Source: Porticoccus sp.
GTDB lineage: Bacteria > Pseudomonadota > Gammaproteobacteria > Pseudomonadales > Porticoccaceae
DNA length: 64,000 bases
Direction: 5' to 3'
Assembly (NCBI GenBank): GCA_002707685.1
Contig: PANQ01000021.1
Span: forward strand, 34,452 to 98,451
Part shown: positions 9,805-18,540 of the stretch, piece by piece
How the letters are laid out: every line of letters starts with the position of its first letter
Numbering within the stretch: the stretch's first letter is position 1
Notes under the pieces: model-generated
Told to the model about the DNA's origin: nothing
Databases searched by the model: none
Seen by the model: the letters and a program-made list of their open reading frames with translations, nothing else
Position numbers and translations under genes: made by a program

Positions 9805-10616
9805 AGTTGTTTCTGGCAGAGCCCTTCGCGTCGCGATGGCGGGACAGCGATCCGTTTGAGGCGGCGTTTTCCCTGACCGGTGAACTGTTTCGGGATATGG
9901 GCGACCGTCGCACAACCCGTTTTGAGTGTGAAGGTGCCGCGTACTTCGTGAAAACCCATGCCGGTATCGGTATCGGGGAGTTGCTCAAAAACCTGCTCTA
10001 TCTGCGCGCCCCGGTGTTGGGCGCCGAAAATGAATATCGTGCCATCTCCCGTCTGGCAGAGTTGGGGGTGGAGACCATGACGGCAGTGGCGTTCGGTCGA
10101 CGCGGCTGGAACCCGGCCAACGAAAAATCCTTCCTGATTACCCGGGCGCTGGAGCCCACATTGCCCCTGGATGAATATTGCAATCCCCAGGTGCTTTCTG
10201 CCATGGGGGTGAGCGAACGTCGCGCCCTGGTGCGACGGCTGGCACGTATTTCCAGAACCCTGCATGACAACGGCATCAATCACCGGGATTACTATCTGTG
10301 CCACTTTCTGCTCGATACCTCTCCGGCAATGGACACGGTTGCCGTATCAAAGCGACCACTTTATCTGATTGACCTGCACCGGGTGCAGGTCCGTCACCGC
10401 ACTCCCCGCCGCTGGCGACACAAGGATCTGGCGGCACTCTTCTATTCTGCGCGCCGGGTGGGTTTCGACGAACGGGATGTGGCTTGTTTTCTGGTGGAGT
10501 ACAAACAGCAGCCCCTGCGAACGGCCCGCGACGAAAACCGTCGACTTTGGCGGGCCGTGCGCGAGGACGCCGATCAGCTACACCGCAAGGGCATCAGAAA
10601 GGGGTATCACACCTGA
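9801..10616 (+). CDS. waaP: LPS core heptose(I) kinase
   Basis: WaaP phosphorylates O-4 of heptose I, which is important for outer-membrane integrity. The 271-residue kinase fold keeps the ATP lysine (K51 in YFVKTHAGIG), the catalytic loop NHRDYYLCHFLL (D163) and the metal Asp D191 in LIDLHR. The RRTTRFECEGAAYFVK and PRRWRHKDLAALFYSA segments are typical WaaP. The start is a TTG overlapping the waaG stop (TTGA); no ATG gives the full N-terminus MKLFLAEPF. The stop overlaps the next start by ATGA-type coupling. Confidence 0.94.
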   Translation: MKLFLAEPFASRWRDSDPFEAAFSLTGELFRDMGDRRTTRFECEGAAYFVKTHAGIGIGELLKNLLYLRAPVLGAENEYRAISRLAELGVETMTAVAFGRRGWNPANEKSFLITRALEPTLPLDEYCNPQVLSAMGVSERRALVRRLARISRTLHDNGINHRDYYLCHFLLDTSPAMDTVAVSKRPLYLIDLHRVQVRHRTPRRWRHKDLAALFYSARRVGFDERDVACFLVEYKQQPLRTARDENRRLWRAVREDADQLHRKGIRKGYHT

Positions 10617-11347
10617 TGTCCTGCTGGTTTGTTGACAGGGCGATTCTCAGTGAGGCCGCCGCAGAGCAATTCTCCTCACTGGACAGTGTCTTCGCCATTA
10701 CCGGCCGGCGGGTTACCCGTTGCCCTATCAGTGAGTTGATCCTGACGGAAATCGACGGAAAATCCTATTACGTGAAACGCTATTCGCGGCGAGGCAAAGT
10801 CATACGGCGCTGGCTGGGGCGAAGCCGCGTCAGGGCTGAATGGGAAAACCTGCTGTTTTTTCGCGAACTGGGCCTCAGGGTGCCGCCCATCGCAGCCTAT
10901 GGTGAATCCGGAGCCAGGGGCGTATTGATAACCGAGGAAGTGCCCGGCGCTGTCGACCTGCATTCACTGGTCAGACAGCGGCCCGAGTTACTGCGGGATC
11001 GCAACTGGCTGGCTCAGGTGATGGTTCAGGTGGCTGAGGTGGCCAAACGGCTTCATGCCGCCAGCTTTGCCCACAACGATTTGAAGTGGCGCAATATCCT
11101 GGTTGTCGGGGAGGTGACGCCAGAAGTGTATTTGATCGATTGTCCGATGGGGCAGACATGGTGGGGGCCGTTATTGGCTTACAAAAAGATCAAGGATATC
11201 GCCTGTCTCGATAAGGTGGCGAAATACTGCCTCAACCGAACCGCGCGATTGCGCTTTTACCTTCTCTATGTCGGTAGGGACCATCTCACTGCATCTGACA
11301 AGACATTCATCCGCAAGGTGCTGGTATTTTTTGCGGGGCGGGAATAG
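10616..11347 (+). CDS. LPS kinase-family protein (PA5008-like)
   Basis: A 243-residue protein of the lipopolysaccharide kinase (Kdo/WaaP) superfamily, probably phosphorylating a core sugar. The ATP-site lysine is K54 in SYYVKRYSRRG. The catalytic loop is HNDLKWRNIL with D155 and N160, and the metal Asp is D175 in LIDCPMG, where DF/DL-x is replaced by DCP. The ATG at 10616 overlaps the waaP stop. The gene position equals PA5008 of P. aeruginosa. The exact acceptor sugar cannot be read from sequence. Confidence 0.82.
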   Translation: MSCWFVDRAILSEAAAEQFSSLDSVFAITGRRVTRCPISELILTEIDGKSYYVKRYSRRGKVIRRWLGRSRVRAEWENLLFFRELGLRVPPIAAYGESGARGVLITEEVPGAVDLHSLVRQRPELLRDRNWLAQVMVQVAEVAKRLHAASFAHNDLKWRNILVVGEVTPEVYLIDCPMGQTWWGPLLAYKKIKDIACLDKVAKYCLNRTARLRFYLLYVGRDHLTASDKTFIRKVLVFFAGRE

Positions 11348-12118
11348 ATGAAAACACAGTTTTTTCAGCTTGAGCCAGCGTTTACCGCGTTTTTTGAATC
11401 GCTGCACCTGGACCATTTCGCCGCCTGGTGGAATGCTGACATTGAGCGGGTGGACGAGCCTAACCTGACCCGCGGTGGCCGAAGCGAAGTGGGGCAGTTG
11501 TCGATTCCCGTGAGTGGTCAACGACAAACCTTCTATCTCAAGCGTCAGGCCAATTATAACTGCCGTACTCCCGGTAGTCCCCTGCGTGGTATTCCCGTTG
11601 CGTTGCGCGAGTGGCAGAAAATAAACTGGTTGAAAAAGCAGGGGATTCAGACACTTGAGGTTGTCTGCGTCGGGCGGGAAAGTCTCAGCGAGGACCGGGC
11701 GATTCTGGCCACTGCCGCACTTGAGCAGTTCTCATCTTTTGATATCTGGCTGGCCCGGTCGATGCCGGATCGTGAGCGCGCCAAGGGGCTGCGCGCATTG
11801 GGGCAACTGATCGGCCGGCTGCATGCCGCCGGGGTCAAGCACGGTTGTCTTTACGCCAAGCATGTATATTTCTCGGATCATGATTCCACTGAGTTGCGCC
11901 TGATCGATCTGGAAAAGTGCAAGCGGATCTTCAGCCGCTGGGGCGGCCTGCGAGATCTGGACACCCTGATCCGCCGCAGTCCATCCCTGACCCGGGATGA
12001 GCGTCGACTGCTCTACACCGCCTACAATGAGGAGTGTCCTTATCCCTGGTCCCTTGATTCACTGGAGCAGGCCGTGATGCGAAAAATGTATGCCAAGGAG
12101 GAAGTTCGGGATGAATGA
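11348..12118 (+). CDS. InaA-like LPS kinase-family protein (PA5007-like)
   Basis: A 256-residue kinase-fold protein that starts directly after the previous stop (zero spacing). The N-lobe contains FYLKRQANYNCRTP with the candidate ATP lysine. The catalytic loop reads KHGCLYAKHVYF (164-175): the Asp of the usual HxD is replaced by Cys and the Asn by His. The later metal Asp is present (D187 in LIDLEKCKR). This HGx-Y-x-KH form recurs in InaA-type LPS kinases as I recall them, so it may be a divergent active kinase or a scaffold. It is part of the core-LPS operon. Confidence 0.78.
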   Translation: MKTQFFQLEPAFTAFFESLHLDHFAAWWNADIERVDEPNLTRGGRSEVGQLSIPVSGQRQTFYLKRQANYNCRTPGSPLRGIPVALREWQKINWLKKQGIQTLEVVCVGRESLSEDRAILATAALEQFSSFDIWLARSMPDRERAKGLRALGQLIGRLHAAGVKHGCLYAKHVYFSDHDSTELRLIDLEKCKRIFSRWGGLRDLDTLIRRSPSLTRDERRLLYTAYNEECPYPWSLDSLEQAVMRKMYAKEEVRDE

Positions 12119-13529
12119 CCCGCTGACTCTGGATGCGCTGCAGCGCAGTGATCTTTCGTTGGCGGCACCGTTTTCCCTGCAGGCCAGCGGGCTTGACAAC
12201 ATGGTCTGTGAAGAGATTTATCGCCATCTCCCCGGTCGTCGACTGGTCTTCAGAACGCATTGGGGCGGTGCCCATGTACTGGTGAAACTTTTTTTTCGCC
12301 GCAAGGATTTTGACCGCGAACGGTCCGGTCTGCTGGCCATGCAGAATGCCGGTATCCCCTGTCCGGGAGAAGTCTGGATACTGAAGGACGGCAGTGGCAA
12401 AAGCGGTGATTTTCTTGCCACCGTGTTTCTTGAAGGTGCGGTAAGTCTGCGCCAGATATATGCGTCCCAGCCACGGGAGGCGATGCCGGCATTACTGAGC
12501 GATGCCGTTGCCATGATAGGCCGTTTGCACCGTGCCGGTGTCATGCAGGCAGATATTCATCTCGATAATTTTCTTTCCAGAGATGGCTCGCTCTTTATGA
12601 TCGACGGCGGCGGTATTCAGCCGCTAAAAAAACCGCTGCACAATCTCGCCATGTTCTTTGCCCAGATGGTGCCGGAATATGATCAGCTGATGCCGGAGGT
12701 GATTCAGGCCTACGGAGTCGGTGCGCCGGAACCCGAACAGTTGCAGCCGCTGATTGCCAGAATGCGGGAAAAACGGATTCGCCACTATTTGGCGAAGACC
12801 ATTCGCGATTGCACCCAGTTCCAGCGGCTGAAGGTCAGGGGTGCTTTTGTTGTGATGGCCAGACAGCGGGTCACTGATAGACTGTTACAGGTCATCACCC
12901 AGCCGGAGGTGGCTGTGGGGCAGGCGACCTTTCTCAAGCGCGGTAATACCGCGACTGTGATGAAGCTGGCCGGAGATAGCGGTAGCTGGGTGCTCAAACG
13001 TTACAACATCAAAGACGTCTGGCACGGGATGAGACGTGCTTTCAGGCGCAGTCGCGCCTGGATTTCCTGGCAGAATGCCTATCGGCTGGAACAGCTGGGC
13101 ATTGCCACACCCAGGCCACTGGCCATGCGGGAAAACAGAGCTGGTCTCTTTCGTCAAGAGGCATACCTGGTTACCGAGTGGTCCAGTGGCGAGAGTTTGC
13201 AGGCCTGGTTGTTGCGGTATGGGCCCGCGGGGATTCCGGATTGGCTGGATCGGGAAGTCACTCGTCTGTTTGCTATCATGTGGCTGGGGCGAATCAGCCA
13301 CGGCGACATGAAGGCCACGAACCTGATTGTATGCGGGGAGCAGCTCCAGTTGATCGATCTGGATGCGCTGCACCGCCATCGTTGCAAGGGGTTCTTCAAG
13401 ACTGCATACGGTAGGGATTTGCAGCGTTTTATGGATAACTGGCAAGGCAATACCTGGCAGCATTTTGAGCAGCTGTTACGGCCTTATGCCAGTCAGTGCG
13501 GTATTAAACTCATCAATAAAAAGGTTTAA
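12111..13529 (+). CDS. Tandem double LPS kinase-fold protein (PA5006-like)
   Basis: A 472-residue protein containing two kinase-like domains. The first has QADIHLDNFL (D148) and the metal Asp D165 in MIDGGG. The second has an ATP-site segment SWVLKRYNIKD, the catalytic loop SHGDMKATNLIV (D399, N404) and metal Asp D416 in LIDLDAL. Both halves therefore keep catalytic acids. AAGGAGG lies about ten bases upstream of the ATG at 12111, which overlaps the preceding gene by eight bases. It probably phosphorylates core heptose residues; the assignment of each half is unknown. Confidence 0.8.
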   Translation: MNDPLTLDALQRSDLSLAAPFSLQASGLDNMVCEEIYRHLPGRRLVFRTHWGGAHVLVKLFFRRKDFDRERSGLLAMQNAGIPCPGEVWILKDGSGKSGDFLATVFLEGAVSLRQIYASQPREAMPALLSDAVAMIGRLHRAGVMQADIHLDNFLSRDGSLFMIDGGGIQPLKKPLHNLAMFFAQMVPEYDQLMPEVIQAYGVGAPEPEQLQPLIARMREKRIRHYLAKTIRDCTQFQRLKVRGAFVVMARQRVTDRLLQVITQPEVAVGQATFLKRGNTATVMKLAGDSGSWVLKRYNIKDVWHGMRRAFRRSRAWISWQNAYRLEQLGIATPRPLAMRENRAGLFRQEAYLVTEWSSGESLQAWLLRYGPAGIPDWLDREVTRLFAIMWLGRISHGDMKATNLIVCGEQLQLIDLDALHRHRCKGFFKTAYGRDLQRFMDNWQGNTWQHFEQLLRPYASQCGIKLINKKV

Positions 13530-13531
13530 CA

Positions 13532-15268
13532 GTGTCGACAATTGTTCTCGGTATCTCCGGTGCGCTGAATCACGATTCATCCGCAGCCCTGTATGTGGAC
13601 GAAAAACTGGTGGCAGCAGCGGAAGAAGAGCGCTTTATCCGCGATAAGCATGCCAAGGGAAAAATGCCCTACCATGCAGCGAAATTCTGTCTGGAGTTCG
13701 CGGGTATCAAGCCGGAAGCCGTGGATGTGGTTGCCGTTCCCTTTGCGCCCATTTCACTGTTTACCCCGGCGCGCTGGCATTTTGCCAAGCGTTATTGGTA
13801 CGCCCCTGACCGGGCACTGGATGCACTGCTCAACGGCAATCGCCGCTACCGTCGTTATCGCAACCGGGTCTTCGGCCTGCTTCGCGACCTGGGTATTGAT
13901 CCCGCCAATGTGGAGTTCGAACCGGTAGAGCACCACCTGGCCCACGCTTCCAGCGCCTACCACCTCAGTGGTTTCAACGAAAAGACCGCCATCATGGGAG
14001 TGGATGGCAAGGGCGAATATGCCACCACCTTTTTTGGTTATGGCGAGAACGGAAAAATCCATAAAATCAAGGAGTTTTATGATCCGGATTCCCTCGGCGG
14101 CCTGTACGGTGCCATGACCGAGTACCTCGGTTTCGAAATGCTCGACGGGGAATACAAGGTGATGGGTATGGCACCCTATGGCGATTCGAGCAAATATGAT
14201 TTTTCCCGGTTGATCGACTTCGATGGCAAGGATTTTCGGGTCAATACCAAACTGGTCAATACTGTGGGTCTGCGCCGCTACAAGCAGGACGGTGTCGGCT
14301 TCTATTTCAGTCCGCAACTGATTGACTGGCTCGGGCCGAAACGCGAGGGCGATATCGCCGACGAGCCCTACATTGACTACGCCGCCACCATTCAGGCCCT
14401 GTTTGAAAGCGTAGTGCTCAAACTGATGGACTATTACCTTGGCGATATTCTCCGGGAGACGGGCAAGCTGGCATTCTCTGGGGGCGGTGCACTCAACGTA
14501 AAGCTGAATCAGAAAATCATTGCCCGGGAAGAAGTCAAGGAGCTCTATGTGCAGCCGGCTTCCGGGGATGCGGGTACAGCGGTGGGTGCTGCCTCCTATG
14601 CGCTGGTAAAACGCGGCATTCAGCCGGAAGCCATGCAGCATGTTTACCTGGGGCCGAATTACAGCAACGAAGATTGTATCCGCGCCTGCGAGGTACATCC
14701 GAATAAGCCAGAATATCAAGTGATCGACCAGGTGCCGCAAAAAATTGCCGCACTGCTGGCAGAGGGTCACCCGGTGGCCTGGTTTCAGGGCCGGATGGAG
14801 TTCGGCCCGCGTGCATTGGGCGGCCGCTCCATTCTGGGTTGCCCAAGCGCTCCGGGCGTGGCGAACCGCATCAATGAGCAGATCAAGTTCCGCGAACGTT
14901 GGCGACCCTTCTGCCCCAGCATGCTTGATCGAGTGGCCCCGGAAATGTTCAAGATAGACCACCCGGCACCATTCATGACCTTTACCTTCGAGGTGAACGA
15001 TGAGTGGAAAACCCGCGTACCGGAAGTGGTGCATGAAGACGGCACAGCCCGCGCCCAGGCCCTCAGGCGGGAGTACAACCCCCGTTACTATGAGTTGATG
15101 GAGGAAATGGAAAGGCTCACCGGCAATGGGGTGGTGTTGAACACATCGCTGAATCGTCGGGGTGAGCCCATGGTCTGTTCGCCGACCGATGCCCTGAATA
15201 TGTTTTTTGGTTCGGATTTGCAGTATTTGATTATGGAAGATGTGTTGGTGATAAAAGCGGGCGCATGA
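13532..15268 (+). CDS. Carbamoyltransferase, NodU/CmcH family (LPS core carbamoylation)
   Basis: A 578-residue O-carbamoyltransferase that uses carbamoyl phosphate and ATP. The N-terminal kinase-like (Kae1-type) domain carries HHLAHASSAYH (His at about 134, 135 and 138) and SGGGALNVKLN. The C-terminal YrdC-like region has FQGRMEFGPRALGGRSIL and FRERWRPFCPS. In Pseudomonas the gene at this position carbamoylates heptose II of the core, and the same job is inferred here. The start is a GTG two bases after the previous stop. It is the last gene of the compact core operon. Confidence 0.9.
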   Translation: MSTIVLGISGALNHDSSAALYVDEKLVAAAEEERFIRDKHAKGKMPYHAAKFCLEFAGIKPEAVDVVAVPFAPISLFTPARWHFAKRYWYAPDRALDALLNGNRRYRRYRNRVFGLLRDLGIDPANVEFEPVEHHLAHASSAYHLSGFNEKTAIMGVDGKGEYATTFFGYGENGKIHKIKEFYDPDSLGGLYGAMTEYLGFEMLDGEYKVMGMAPYGDSSKYDFSRLIDFDGKDFRVNTKLVNTVGLRRYKQDGVGFYFSPQLIDWLGPKREGDIADEPYIDYAATIQALFESVVLKLMDYYLGDILRETGKLAFSGGGALNVKLNQKIIAREEVKELYVQPASGDAGTAVGAASYALVKRGIQPEAMQHVYLGPNYSNEDCIRACEVHPNKPEYQVIDQVPQKIAALLAEGHPVAWFQGRMEFGPRALGGRSILGCPSAPGVANRINEQIKFRERWRPFCPSMLDRVAPEMFKIDHPAPFMTFTFEVNDEWKTRVPEVVHEDGTARAQALRREYNPRYYELMEEMERLTGNGVVLNTSLNRRGEPMVCSPTDALNMFFGSDLQYLIMEDVLVIKAGA

Positions 15269-15287
15269 AGCTAAATAACGAGGGAGA

Positions 15288-16169
15288 ATGTCAGTGCTGC
15301 AACATTTGCTAAAAGCTGCGTACAGTAGTAAGAAAAGTTTATCTTACCATTTGGTCTCTAATATATTGAGATCTAGAAATAAAATAATAAAAAAACACCT
15401 TGGACGGAGGGTGAAAAAAGCAATCAAAATTTATGCAAAAAATACAAGGATAAACCTTGGTTTCAATAATATTATTGAAAATGAAAAAACAGAAGTTGAA
15501 TGCTTCTCATCTGATCTCAGTACAGCAGTGGTTTATTTTAATGTAGCCCCGGACTGTATATACGAATTTTACAAAAAATATCTATTAGATGACTGTTTAT
15601 TTTTAGATGTGGGTGCAAATGTAGGCATTCATACGTTAATCGCATTGGCTGCAAACAAGCGTGTTTTTGTTCATTCATTTGAGCCTTCGCCGAAAATATT
15701 TTCCAGGCTTGAAAAAAATATAAAGAAAAATACAGCCGACCGTGTTGAATTACATCAGCTGGCAGCTTCCAATAGCAATGGATTCGTTTTTTTTCAAGAT
15801 TGTAGTGAGGAGGTAAATATTGGTATTTCGCATATTTCAAGCGAAAAAACAGGGATAAAAGTTCAATCTGTGACCATCGACTCGTTATTGAGCGATGTCG
15901 AGAAAAGGGTTTGTTTGGTAAAAATTGACGTTGAAGGTTATGAGCCGGGTGTTTTAGAAGGCGCAAAAAGTCGGCTTCTCAGAGATAAGCCAGTTATTAC
16001 ATTGGAATTTAATCGGCGTCATTATCCGCTGGAAAATATTTGTGAAAAAATTCCCTACGACCACGACATACTTCTCTGGGAAAGGTCTCGATTCACTCCT
16101 GTGACGGATTCTTCTGTGTTAAACAAAATTAAGAATGCTCGGGATATTGTCATTATTCCGAGAGATTAA
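15288..16169 (+). CDS. FkbM-family SAM-dependent methyltransferase
   Basis: A 293-residue methyltransferase. The SAM-binding motif is LFLDVGANVGIHTL and the FkbM signature VKIDVEGYEPGVLEGA follows, with VITLEFNRRHYP near the end. Such enzymes often O-methylate sugars in surface polysaccharides. The gene is strikingly AT-rich with many AAA/ATA codons, unlike the upstream LPS operon, suggesting recent transfer. The start is ATG 15288 or, better spaced from AGGGAG at 15281, GTG 15294. It is followed by a long non-coding stretch with transposase debris. Confidence 0.85.
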   Translation: MSVLQHLLKAAYSSKKSLSYHLVSNILRSRNKIIKKHLGRRVKKAIKIYAKNTRINLGFNNIIENEKTEVECFSSDLSTAVVYFNVAPDCIYEFYKKYLLDDCLFLDVGANVGIHTLIALAANKRVFVHSFEPSPKIFSRLEKNIKKNTADRVELHQLAASNSNGFVFFQDCSEEVNIGISHISSEKTGIKVQSVTIDSLLSDVEKRVCLVKIDVEGYEPGVLEGAKSRLLRDKPVITLEFNRRHYPLENICEKIPYDHDILLWERSRFTPVTDSSVLNKIKNARDIVIIPRD

Positions 16170-16285
16170 TTTTATTTGATATGGTTGGATGGAAAATTGG
16201 TTAGGTCGGTGGAAATAATCAAGGTCAGTCGAGGGAATCAGGTATTTGAGCTTTATAAGGCTAAGTCGACCTGGAGTAAAAGCAC

Positions 16286-16648
16286 GACCGCAAAGCCCTC
16301 ACCCTGCAAATTCTCCCCGCTGACAACCTAGTAGATCAGCTTTCGGATGCGCTTGGCAATATGGTCGGTTTTCACCTGTATGCTGGCGTAACTGCTAAAG
16401 CTCATGAATGCAAAAGGCTGGAACAGTTGTGTCGCGTTATATTGTTAAGTCCGCTCGTATCCGAGAAATGGACTTACCCAAAATGTTTTGTGCGCCGTAA
16501 GACCAAATGCAGGTCAAAAGTCGTGTTGCCATGCACCCAAATGCAACTCCTCAATTGCGTCTTCAGTATCGATTTTGAGACGTGCGTGCTGGAAACAGGT
16601 GGGGTGGGTGTGGCGACCGCATGCAGTGTCGGAATGAAGATCGAATAG
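16286..16648 (+). pseudogene. IS91-family transposase remnant with internal deletion
   Basis: One open frame that matches two separated parts of IS91-type (Y2) transposases. The first part, DRKALTLQILPAD...VGFHLYAGVTAKAHECKRLEQLC...VSEK, corresponds to the conserved GFSLHAGVAAKAHERKKLERLCRYI segment. The second, MQLLNCVFSIDFETC...GG, corresponds to the C-terminal RLKRVFxIDIETCxxCGG zinc-like motif. The roughly 150 or more residues normally between them, including the catalytic tyrosines, are missing. An in-frame stop precedes it at 16277. The rest of the 16170-17007 gap contains no gene I recognise. Confidence 0.6.
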
Positions 16649-16685
16649 GCTGGTTGAAAAGGTGTGCTGAATTCAGTCTGTTGCG

Positions 16686-16718
16686 CTGGTATTTGGACAA
16701 AAGGGTGTTTATATTTGC
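16686..16718 (+). repeat. Copy 1 of a degenerate direct repeat
   Basis: CTGGTATTTGGACAAAAGGG and the following TGTTTATATTT resemble the segment at 20190-20222, with about five mismatches and one gap over 33 bases. The two copies bracket the 17.0-20.2 kb genes. They could be traces of a duplicated end or of a shared parent gene fragment. Eye alignment only. Confidence 0.4.
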
Positions 16719-17007
16719 TAGAGACTAAAAATTAGAGAAAGAAGTTATCTAAAGATGGTGCAGCAATTTTTGTCTAATCCGGATTCTCCGAAAGGTTTGG
16801 TTGGCATTGGCGATGTTGATACCAGGCTCATACTGAGGGGTGGCTTGATCAGGTATACCAGCATTGCTGCTGGATAAGGGTAAAGCCTACAAGCTCAAAG
16901 AGCAGAGCATTATTACCATTGAAAATACCATTCTCTCAATTATGAAAAAATTCGTTAGGCCTTTCAGGTATGTCAGCAAATGGTGCCCCAACCCTTAATG
17001 TACTTAT

Positions 17008-17655
17008 ATGAGTGATCGTCAATATTACCGGCAAGCTCGCCCCGAGATGCTGGACCATATGGCCTGGAATGTTGGATGTTGCCTGGAGGTAGGTTGTGGC
17101 AGCGGCAATTTTGCTCAATTAGTAAAAAAGCATAAGAATGTCTCTGAGTATTGGGGTATAGAGATTGAAGAGCAATCTGCAAAAGAAGCAAAAAAAACAC
17201 TAAACCGTGTTTTACTGGGTAACGCAGAAGAGTTGGTGGAGCAGCTGCCAAATAATTATTTCGATACGGTTGTATTCAATGACAGCCTAGAACATCTAGT
17301 AGATCCATTAGGTTTGTTGAAAATAATAAAAACCAAACTGACAGCCAAGGGTCACATAGTTGCCTCCATACCCAATGTCAGGTATTACAAAAACCTTTAC
17401 AACCTGATTTTCAAAAAACAATGGTGTTATGAGGATTCAGGTATTCTGGACAGGACCCATTTGCGGTTTTTTACCCAGCAATCCATCATTGATACTTTCG
17501 CAGAGGCAGGGTTTAACGTTAACAGTATCCAGGGAGTTAATGGTACGAGAAAACTTAAAATAAGGTTACTTGGTCCTTTAACGTTTGGTTTGTTGGGTGA
17601 TATCAGCTATCTGCAATTTGCAGTTAATGCTTGTGCAACTGGACACAAGGTCTAA
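17008..17655 (+). CDS. Class I SAM-dependent methyltransferase
   Basis: A 215-residue methyltransferase of the Methyltransf_11/23 type. SAM motif I is CCLEVGCGSGNF (about 27-38), the acidic end of the second strand is GIEIEEQSAKEA, and motif II reads FDTVVFNDSLEHLVDP. SIPNVRYYKNLYNL and ILDRTHLRFFT are features common to methyltransferases in polysaccharide loci. The ATG has no obvious ribosome binding site. Composition is AT-rich like the rest of the island. It is followed 15 bases later by a GT2 gene. The substrate is unknown, probably a sugar or lipid-linked intermediate. Confidence 0.85.
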   Translation: MSDRQYYRQARPEMLDHMAWNVGCCLEVGCGSGNFAQLVKKHKNVSEYWGIEIEEQSAKEAKKTLNRVLLGNAEELVEQLPNNYFDTVVFNDSLEHLVDPLGLLKIIKTKLTAKGHIVASIPNVRYYKNLYNLIFKKQWCYEDSGILDRTHLRFFTQQSIIDTFAEAGFNVNSIQGVNGTRKLKIRLLGPLTFGLLGDISYLQFAVNACATGHKV

Positions 17656-17670
17656 AAGGTATTTTACGGC

Positions 17671-18540
17671 ATGGTTCTTATGCAGTCCCCACTGGTAACC
17701 GTCATTATCGCATCCTATCAGCATTGTGACTTTGTTATAGAAAGTATCCAGTCCGTCATAGACCAGGATTATCCAAACATAGAACTAATCGTCATTGACG
17801 ATGGTTCAACGGACGACTCGGTTGAGATTATCCAGCAGCTTGCAGCCCAATACTCATTCACTTTCAGGTACCGGGAGAATCGTGGCCTGGCAGAAACCCT
17901 GAACGAGGCGCTTGCAATGGCCGGCGGAAAATATATCTGCCAGCTCGGCTCTGACGATGTAATGCTGCCGGGTAAAACCCGTAGACAAGTAGAGTTCATG
18001 GAACGAGAGCCCGGGATTGCTGTTTCCGGTGGCAATGCGGAAATGATTGATGGCAAGGGCCGCATCATCGCAAATCGCAAACCGCCACCTGGTTACCGAG
18101 AAATCAGTTTTGAAAACCTGTTTGCAGAAACCGGCCCCGGCATATTCGCATCGTCGGCCATGATCAGGAAATCGGTGTTGGATGAATTGGGAGGCTGGAA
18201 TGCCGATATACAGCTGGAAGATATGTATATGTGGTTCAAAGTCACTTCTCGCGGTTATCGAATGGTCGGATTAGGGGAAAACCTGATTAAATACAGGATT
18301 CATGGCGATAACACGTATAAAAAAGCCTGGAAGATGTACAGCGCATTGCTGAAAACAATTGAAGACTACAAGTCGCACCCTTTATATCAACAAGTGTATG
18401 CCAAACACACAAAAAGTTATTTTATTCGAGCCAGTAAAACTGACAGGGAAAGTGCAAAAAAAATACTATCCAACATACCGCTATCCTCCTGGGACCTGAA
18501 AATTACCCGTGCTGTGGTAAGAACATACTTGGGTATTTAG
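17671..18540 (+). CDS. Glycosyltransferase family 2
   Basis: A 289-residue GT-A fold inverting glycosyltransferase. The N-terminus PLVTVIIASYQHCDFVIESIQSV and DYPNIELIVIDDGSTDDS are the classic nucleotide-sugar site, followed by QLGSDDVMLPGK with the metal-binding DxD-type acids. EDMYMWFKVTSRGYRM includes the ED pair that supplies the catalytic base. It probably adds a core or O-antigen sugar in the cytoplasm. The stop overlaps the stop of the convergent DUF6625 gene. An in-frame ATG at 17680 is an alternative start. Confidence 0.9.
   Translation: MVLMQSPLVTVIIASYQHCDFVIESIQSVIDQDYPNIELIVIDDGSTDDSVEIIQQLAAQYSFTFRYRENRGLAETLNEALAMAGGKYICQLGSDDVMLPGKTRRQVEFMEREPGIAVSGGNAEMIDGKGRIIANRKPPPGYREISFENLFAETGPGIFASSAMIRKSVLDELGGWNADIQLEDMYMWFKVTSRGYRMVGLGENLIKYRIHGDNTYKKAWKMYSALLKTIEDYKSHPLYQQVYAKHTKSYFIRASKTDRESAKKILSNIPLSSWDLKITRAVVRTYLGI

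Noticed and set aside
10484..10615. Upstream extension of the PA5008-like kinase gene
   Set aside because: The extra 44 residues overlap waaP out of frame and look random. The ATG at 10616 overlaps the waaP stop in the same way as the other genes of this operon.
9801..13529. Run of LPS kinase-like genes as a new system
   Set aside because: The same series (waaP and PA5008, PA5007, PA5006) is known in P. aeruginosa, so the array itself is not new. Only the active-site variants and the double kinase were kept as findings.
13754..15034. Long 426-codon minus-strand frame opposite the carbamoyltransferase gene
   Set aside because: It mirrors codon bias of the GC-rich carbamoyltransferase gene and its translation has no domain pattern. 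Similar antisense frames lie over glnE, hldE and parE.
16649..17007. Possible extra gene in the gap before the methyltransferase
   Set aside because: Several short frames exist on both strands but none has a start with a ribosome binding site or a recognisable motif. Apart from the repeat at 16686 I see nothing I can support.
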